Source of the DNA: Actinomycetota bacterium
GTDB lineage: Bacteria > Actinomycetota > Actinomycetes > S36-B12
NCBI GenBank assembly: GCA_009702725.1
Contig: WLHM01000024.1
Location: 1-10,272, forward strand
Reading direction: 5' to 3'
DNA length: 10,272 bases
Shown here one piece after another: positions 7,092-10,272 of this stretch (position 1 is the first letter of the stretch; the number at the start of each line of letters is the position of its first letter). Under the pieces are notes generated by a model, which saw only the letters and a program-made list of their open reading frames with translations, was not told the DNA's origin and did not search any database. The translations under genes and the position numbers were made by a program.

Positions 7092-7941
7092 TCCCATCGG
7101 CAAAAGCCGCCGTCAGCGCAGCGCGCCACTCCCGCATCGGTGTTAGCCCAACGGACTCCCACTTATCTTGACCGAGTACTGAATACGCAGGCCTTGGCGC
7201 CGGCCGCACGAAGCTGGCCGAGTCAGTTGCGAGCACCCGCTGGGGATCTGCCCCGATGTTTTCAAAAATGGCCCGAGTGAGTTCGAACCAGGTAGTTGCG
7301 CCCGAGTTCGTCGCATGAAAGGTACCGGCCGGTGGGCGGGCATCAAGTAGTAACAGGATTTGCTTGGCTAGATCACCGGCGTAAGTAGGCTGCCCGCGTT
7401 GGTCATCAACAACCGACACGTTGTCGCGGACCGACTCCAACCCCAACATTGTCTTCACGAAGTTATTGCCCTGCAAGCCGTAAAGCCATGCGGTGCGCAC
7501 CAGGTAGTGGGCTCCCGGAAGCACCTCTTGCACCGCGATCTCGCCGGCCAATTTGGTGCGCCCGTACGCAGTCTTGGGATCAGGCCTGGCGTCCTCAGCG
7601 TAAGGAGTGTTTGCATCACCAGCGAATACGTAGTCGGTGGAGATTTGCACGAGCCATGCGCCGGCAACTTTGCAGGCCTCGGCGAGTACTCGTGGGCCTT
7701 CGCCATTTACTTTCAGGGCGTCGGCCTCATGCTCCTCGGCGGCATCGACCGCCGTCCAGGCCGCGCAATTGATGACGACGTCGGGTGCAAACTGCGCGAA
7801 AACCTCGCGCACTGAGTCTGGAGCAGCGATGTCAATGTCGGGTAGGTCAATGCCCAAGGCGACATCCGCTGCTCGAGCCGAGAGGAGGTCAACCAGCGCG
7901 CTGCCTAATTGACCATTGCCCCCGGTGACAAGTACCCGCAT
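7078..7941 (-). CDS. rmlD: dTDP-4-dehydrorhamnose reductase
   Basis: Last step of dTDP-L-rhamnose synthesis, the NAD(P)H-dependent reduction of dTDP-4-keto-L-rhamnose, in the cytoplasm. This 287-residue short-chain dehydrogenase/reductase has a Rossmann motif GGNGQLG (7-13), STDYVFAG (101-108) and the catalytic pair Y126/K130 in AYGRTKLAGE. QGNNFVKTML, DDQRGQPTY and HATNSGATTWFE are typical RmlD segments. It begins 5 bp after the rmlB stop with no strong ribosome binding site, so translation is probably coupled to rmlB. The stop lies inside the 3' end of the convergent mazF-like gene. The N-terminal MRVLVTGG start is the usual one. Rhamnose would be used in cell-wall linkers or surface glycans; the window does not show which. 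Confidence 0.95.
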   Translation of the reverse strand: MRVLVTGGNGQLGSALVDLLSARAADVALGIDLPDIDIAAPDSVREVFAQFAPDVVINCAAWTAVDAAEEHEADALKVNGEGPRVLAEACKVAGAWLVQISTDYVFAGDANTPYAEDARPDPKTAYGRTKLAGEIAVQEVLPGAHYLVRTAWLYGLQGNNFVKTMLGLESVRDNVSVVDDQRGQPTYAGDLAKQILLLLDARPPAGTFHATNSGATTWFELTRAIFENIGADPQRVLATDSASFVRPAPRPAYSVLGQDKWESVGLTPMREWRAALTAAFADGITAP

Positions 7942-7946
7942 GCGAA

Positions 7947-8924
7947 CTACAACGCCGCTTTAGCTTTAAGGGGGCGCCACCAGGCCTCATTTGCCCGGTA
8001 CCAAGCAACGGTTTCAGCAAGGCCTTCATCGAATTGGTGTTGCGGGGTGTATCCGAGTGCTCGAACCTTCGAGTCATTAACGGAATAACGGCGGTCGTGC
8101 CCTTTGCGATCTTCGACCGGCTGCACTGAACTCCAGTCAGCGCCCATTGCGGTGAGCACCCGTTCGGTTAATTCACGGTTATTAAGTTCGTGCCCCCCGC
8201 CAATGTTGTAGGACTCACCAGCTCGGCCTTTAGCGATGACAATCGCGATACCTCGGCAGTGATCGTCAACGTGCAACCAATCGCGCACATTCATGCCATC
8301 ACCATAAAGGGGCACCTTGCCACCATCAATTAAGTTGGTGACAAAAAGTGGCACCACTTTTTCAGGGAATTGATAGGGGCCGTAGTTGTTCGAGCATCTG
8401 GTGCTCGAAACGTTCAGGCCGTAAGTTACGAAGTACGCACGAACAAGCATCTCCGCCGCTGCTTTCGCCGCTGAGTATGGCGAGTTCGGCAGCAGGGGTT
8501 CGTTTTCGGTCCACGAGCCCGCATCAATCGACCCGTAAACCTCGTCGGTGCCGATATGGACGGTACGGGCGATACCGTGGCGCAGGCAGGCGTCCAGAAT
8601 TGTCTGGGTGCCTACGACATTAGTGATGATGAAATCCTGCGGGCCGTGAATAGAGCGATCAACGTGGGTTTCGGCCGCAAAGTTCACGACAATGTCGTGG
8701 CCCGGGAGGACCTGATCTAACAGATCACCATCGCAGATATCGCCCTGCACAAATTTGTAGCGCGGGTCATCTGCAACAGTCGCTAGATTTTCTAGATTGC
8801 CCGCGTAAGTGAGTTTGTCGTACACCGTGACAGCCGTGACGTCGGTTCCGTACTCGCCAGCAAGTAGCTGGCGCACGAAATGTGAGCCAATAAAACCAGC
8901 TGCTCCCGTGATGAAGTAACGCAC
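7947..8924 (-). CDS. rmlB: dTDP-glucose 4,6-dehydratase
   Basis: Second step of dTDP-L-rhamnose synthesis: converts dTDP-glucose to dTDP-4-keto-6-deoxyglucose with bound NAD+. The 325-residue extended SDR has GAAGFIGS (7-14) for NAD binding, the catalytic TDE triad T126-D127-E128 in IGTDEVYG, and Y150/K154 in SPYSAAKAAAE. NNYGPYQFPEKVVP and GDGMNVRDWLHVDDH are hallmark RmlB segments and exclude general UDP-glucose epimerases. The start is GTG at 8924, giving MRYFITGAAGF, with AAAGGA about 9 bases upstream. It lies 2 bp after a 35-codon ORF and just before rmlD, so the order is probably an operon. The other pathway genes, rmlA and rmlC, are absent from this window. Confidence 0.96.
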   Translation of the reverse strand: MRYFITGAAGFIGSHFVRQLLAGEYGTDVTAVTVYDKLTYAGNLENLATVADDPRYKFVQGDICDGDLLDQVLPGHDIVVNFAAETHVDRSIHGPQDFIITNVVGTQTILDACLRHGIARTVHIGTDEVYGSIDAGSWTENEPLLPNSPYSAAKAAAEMLVRAYFVTYGLNVSSTRCSNNYGPYQFPEKVVPLFVTNLIDGGKVPLYGDGMNVRDWLHVDDHCRGIAIVIAKGRAGESYNIGGGHELNNRELTERVLTAMGADWSSVQPVEDRKGHDRRYSVNDSKVRALGYTPQHQFDEGLAETVAWYRANEAWWRPLKAKAAL

Positions 8925-8926
8925 TG

Positions 8927-9034
8927 CTAGTTTCCTTTCAGGTTGGTCAGCCAGCCTTGTGCTTGTGCAAAATCCTTATCGGTGACCCGGGCGTGCGGTA
9001 CTGCAAGTGACCTCGGGTAGGAGATGCGTGTCAT
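8927..9034 (-). CDS. Possible 35-residue small protein between DUF4446 and rmlB
   Basis: An unrecognised 35-residue ORF starting MTRISYPRSL and ending GWLTNLKGN. Its ATG overlaps the stop of the DUF4446 gene in an ATGA arrangement, and its TAG ends 2 bp before the GTG of rmlB. It therefore fills the only gap between the two genes. It is basic at the N-terminus, with no membrane segment or cysteine. The ribosome binding site is weak (GCGGGAC about 5 bases upstream), so coupling to the upstream gene would be needed. The rmlB ribosome binding site lies within its last codons. It could simply be an intergenic spacer that happens to be open; without homologues this stays tentative. Confidence 0.35.
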   Translation of the reverse strand: MTRISYPRSLAVPHARVTDKDFAQAQGWLTNLKGN

Positions 9035-9516
9035 CGAACTGTCCCGCGCGCAAGTTCGACGGCTTTCATTTCCTCAGGAGACAATTCAATATCAGGCTTA
9101 CCAGCGGTGATTCCCTTTAGATAGGTGCGAGTCTCGGCCCGCCCGTGAATTGAGGTCAACACCAAACCATCGCCAGCATCGTCTAGGAGCGCTGCCGAGA
9201 ATGAGTAGCGTCCCCCTAGGTCACCGAGAGCGTCGTACCGGATTACCGAAACGTGCCTTAGAGACTCGGCCACCTCTTGGCGGGTTTTTGTCAGCACCCG
9301 GTCGAGGTCGGCTACGTCGTGGCGCAACTCCTGAAAATCCTCTACCGCGCGGGCGACCACATCCACGAAAGTTTCGCGGCCATCGATCGCCTCCAAGAGC
9401 ACCAGGGAGCGCCGCAGGTGCGACAGGCGAACCAAGGCGACCGTGGCAACAATGAGCCCCACAACGCCGATGAGGACGCCGGCCAGCGCAATCACGCTAA
9501 GAGCACCGGAGTCCAC
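9031..9516 (-). CDS. DUF4446 family membrane-anchored protein
   Basis: A 161-residue protein of the DUF4446 family, function unknown. One N-terminal transmembrane helix (about 5-29, rich in Val, Ile, Ala and Leu) is followed by LSHLRR, positive charges that suggest the rest is cytoplasmic. A helical, probably coiled-coil part covers about 50-88. The conserved family core follows: IRYDALGDLGGRYSFSAALL (92-111), then DDAGDGLVLTSIHGRAETRT (112-131), and a short acidic tail, LSPEEMKAVE. The start is a GTG at 9516, which retains the membrane helix. It heads a leftward cluster with a tiny ORF, rmlB and rmlD, which hints at a cell-envelope role, but that is inference from position only. A divergent channel-like gene starts 50 bp away. 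Confidence 0.85.
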   Translation of the reverse strand: MDSGALSVIALAGVLIGVVGLIVATVALVRLSHLRRSLVLLEAIDGRETFVDVVARAVEDFQELRHDVADLDRVLTKTRQEVAESLRHVSVIRYDALGDLGGRYSFSAALLDDAGDGLVLTSIHGRAETRTYLKGITAGKPDIELSPEEMKAVELARGTVR

Positions 9517-9566
9517 GCCTGAAAGCCTAGTCGCAGGCGCCCGGAGATCTTGTAGGGTTGTGAGTC
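9516..9566. promoter_or_regulatory. Short divergent region with inverted repeat
   Basis: About 50 bp separate the DUF4446 gene from the channel-like gene, so both promoters must sit here or inside the coding ends. A 6-bp inverted repeat CGCCTG (9516-9521) / CAGGCG (9534-9539), spaced 12 bp, could be a shared operator. TAGGGT (9553-9558) fits TANNNT as a + strand -10 for a nearly leaderless start at ATG 9567. Both are weak signals that could occur by chance. Confidence 0.25.
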
Positions 9567-10272
9567 ATGAACCTCACAGCCGAACTAACCTCGCGCGGGG
9601 CGGGGTTCGCGTTCGGGCTCTTGCTGTTCGCGATGGCCTCGCTGAGCCTGCTACGCACCGTGGTGGTTCCGCGAAATTTGCGCTCTCTCATCACAGATTT
9701 GGTGATCAACGGTGTTGTCGGCGCTAGCCGGTTAATCGCGAAAGTTAGCCGTACCTATATGGGGCGTGACGCTGCACTTGCCTGGGCCGGCCCTTTGATC
9801 ATCATCGCGCTACTAATCACTTGGCTGATGTGCTACATCTTTGCCTACGGATTCTTGATCTACGGAATCAGCGGGCAACCACTCGGGGCTTCAATTGTCC
9901 AATCTGGATCAAGTTTGCTGACACTGGGCTTTGCCTATGACAACGGCAGTAGCAATGCGACACTGCTTGATTTCTTTGCCGCCATAACAGGCCCGGTAGT
10001 GATTGCATTAATGATCGGGTACCTGCCCTCCCTCTACCAGACCTTCATCGACCGTGAAGTCCCGGTGACCCTCATGGCAACGGATGCCGGTGAGCCCGCC
10101 TGGGGCCCTGAACTACTTTCGCGGATTTCCCTTGCTAAATCACTTCCGGATCTGCCGATGCATTTAGGTAAGTGGGCACCATGGGCGGCAAAATTGCGCA
10201 TGACTCATATCACGTACCCGATGTTGATGTATGTCCGATCTGGCCGCGGAACCAGACACTTCTTGGTTTCAC
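9567..10272 (+). CDS. Membrane protein with ion-channel-like pore loop, 3'-truncated by the window
   Basis: Reading from ATG 9567 the frame stays open for 235 codons to the right edge, so the protein is incomplete. Hydrophobic segments lie at about 11-31, 72-98 and 134-155. Between the last two is SGSSLLTLGFAYDNGS (113-128), which resembles the pore helix and selectivity filter of two-helix (Ion_trans_2-type) potassium channels, with TLGFA where TVGYG is usual. The helix after it, FFAAITGPVVIALMIGYLPS, is followed by LYQTFIDRE. After about 165 the sequence is more polar and probably cytoplasmic (TDAGEPAWGPELLSRISL). A purine-rich stretch, GTAGGGTTGTGAG, precedes the ATG. The channel relationship is inferred from layout and motif, not proven; it may be a channel relative with a non-transport role. 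Confidence 0.6.
   Translation, partial: MNLTAELTSRGAGFAFGLLLFAMASLSLLRTVVVPRNLRSLITDLVINGVVGASRLIAKVSRTYMGRDAALAWAGPLIIIALLITWLMCYIFAYGFLIYGISGQPLGASIVQSGSSLLTLGFAYDNGSSNATLLDFFAAITGPVVIALMIGYLPSLYQTFIDREVPVTLMATDAGEPAWGPELLSRISLAKSLPDLPMHLGKWAPWAAKLRMTHITYPMLMYVRSGRGTRHFLVS

Overview
The window looks like a chromosomal segment of an actinobacterium (Actinomycetota). The pointers are moderately high GC with many GTG starts, tight gene packing, a DUF4446 protein, an actinobacterial-style seryl-tRNA synthetase motif 3, and a histidine kinase with the H-x-x-V-Q-S type of phosphoacceptor box. An uncultivated aquatic lineage is possible, but the sequence alone does not settle this. Both end genes are cut by the window. 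No rRNA, tRNA, CRISPR array or insertion sequence was seen, and no stretch above about 150 bases lacks a gene.

Left part (3-4108). A secreted GH88-type unsaturated glucuronyl hydrolase reads rightwards. Its signal peptide begins before the window and carries a twin-arginine-like motif. It converges on, and overlaps by 20 bp, a leftward cluster transcribed in the order SET-domain lysine methyltransferase, LuxR-type response regulator, eight-helix membrane histidine kinase. The regulator and kinase genes overlap and form a two-component pair. The SET protein has a complete post-SET zinc motif, which is more familiar from eukaryotic enzymes.

Centre (4109-7091). A 145-bp divergent region leads to serS, whose GTG start overlaps the stop of a possible 19-codon leader ORF. 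A Cof-type HAD phosphatase follows one base after serS. Next comes a MazEF-type toxin-antitoxin pair. It is preceded by two copies of GTGGTATAC spaced 11 bp apart, which look like an autoregulatory operator over a promoter for a nearly leaderless transcript.

Right part (7078-10272). A leftward cluster reads DUF4446 membrane protein, a tiny 35-aa ORF that fits exactly between its neighbours, rmlB and rmlD. The last two make dTDP-4-keto-6-deoxyglucose and reduce dTDP-4-keto-rhamnose, so they supply dTDP-L-rhamnose for cell-surface glycans; rmlA and rmlC are not in the window. Diverging from DUF4446 is the 5' part of a membrane protein with an ion-channel-like pore loop (TLGFA in place of TVGYG), running off the right end.

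Most genes are ordinary metabolism and regulation. The items most worth a second look are the SET/two-component cluster, the two tiny coupled ORFs, the tandem operator and the altered channel filter.
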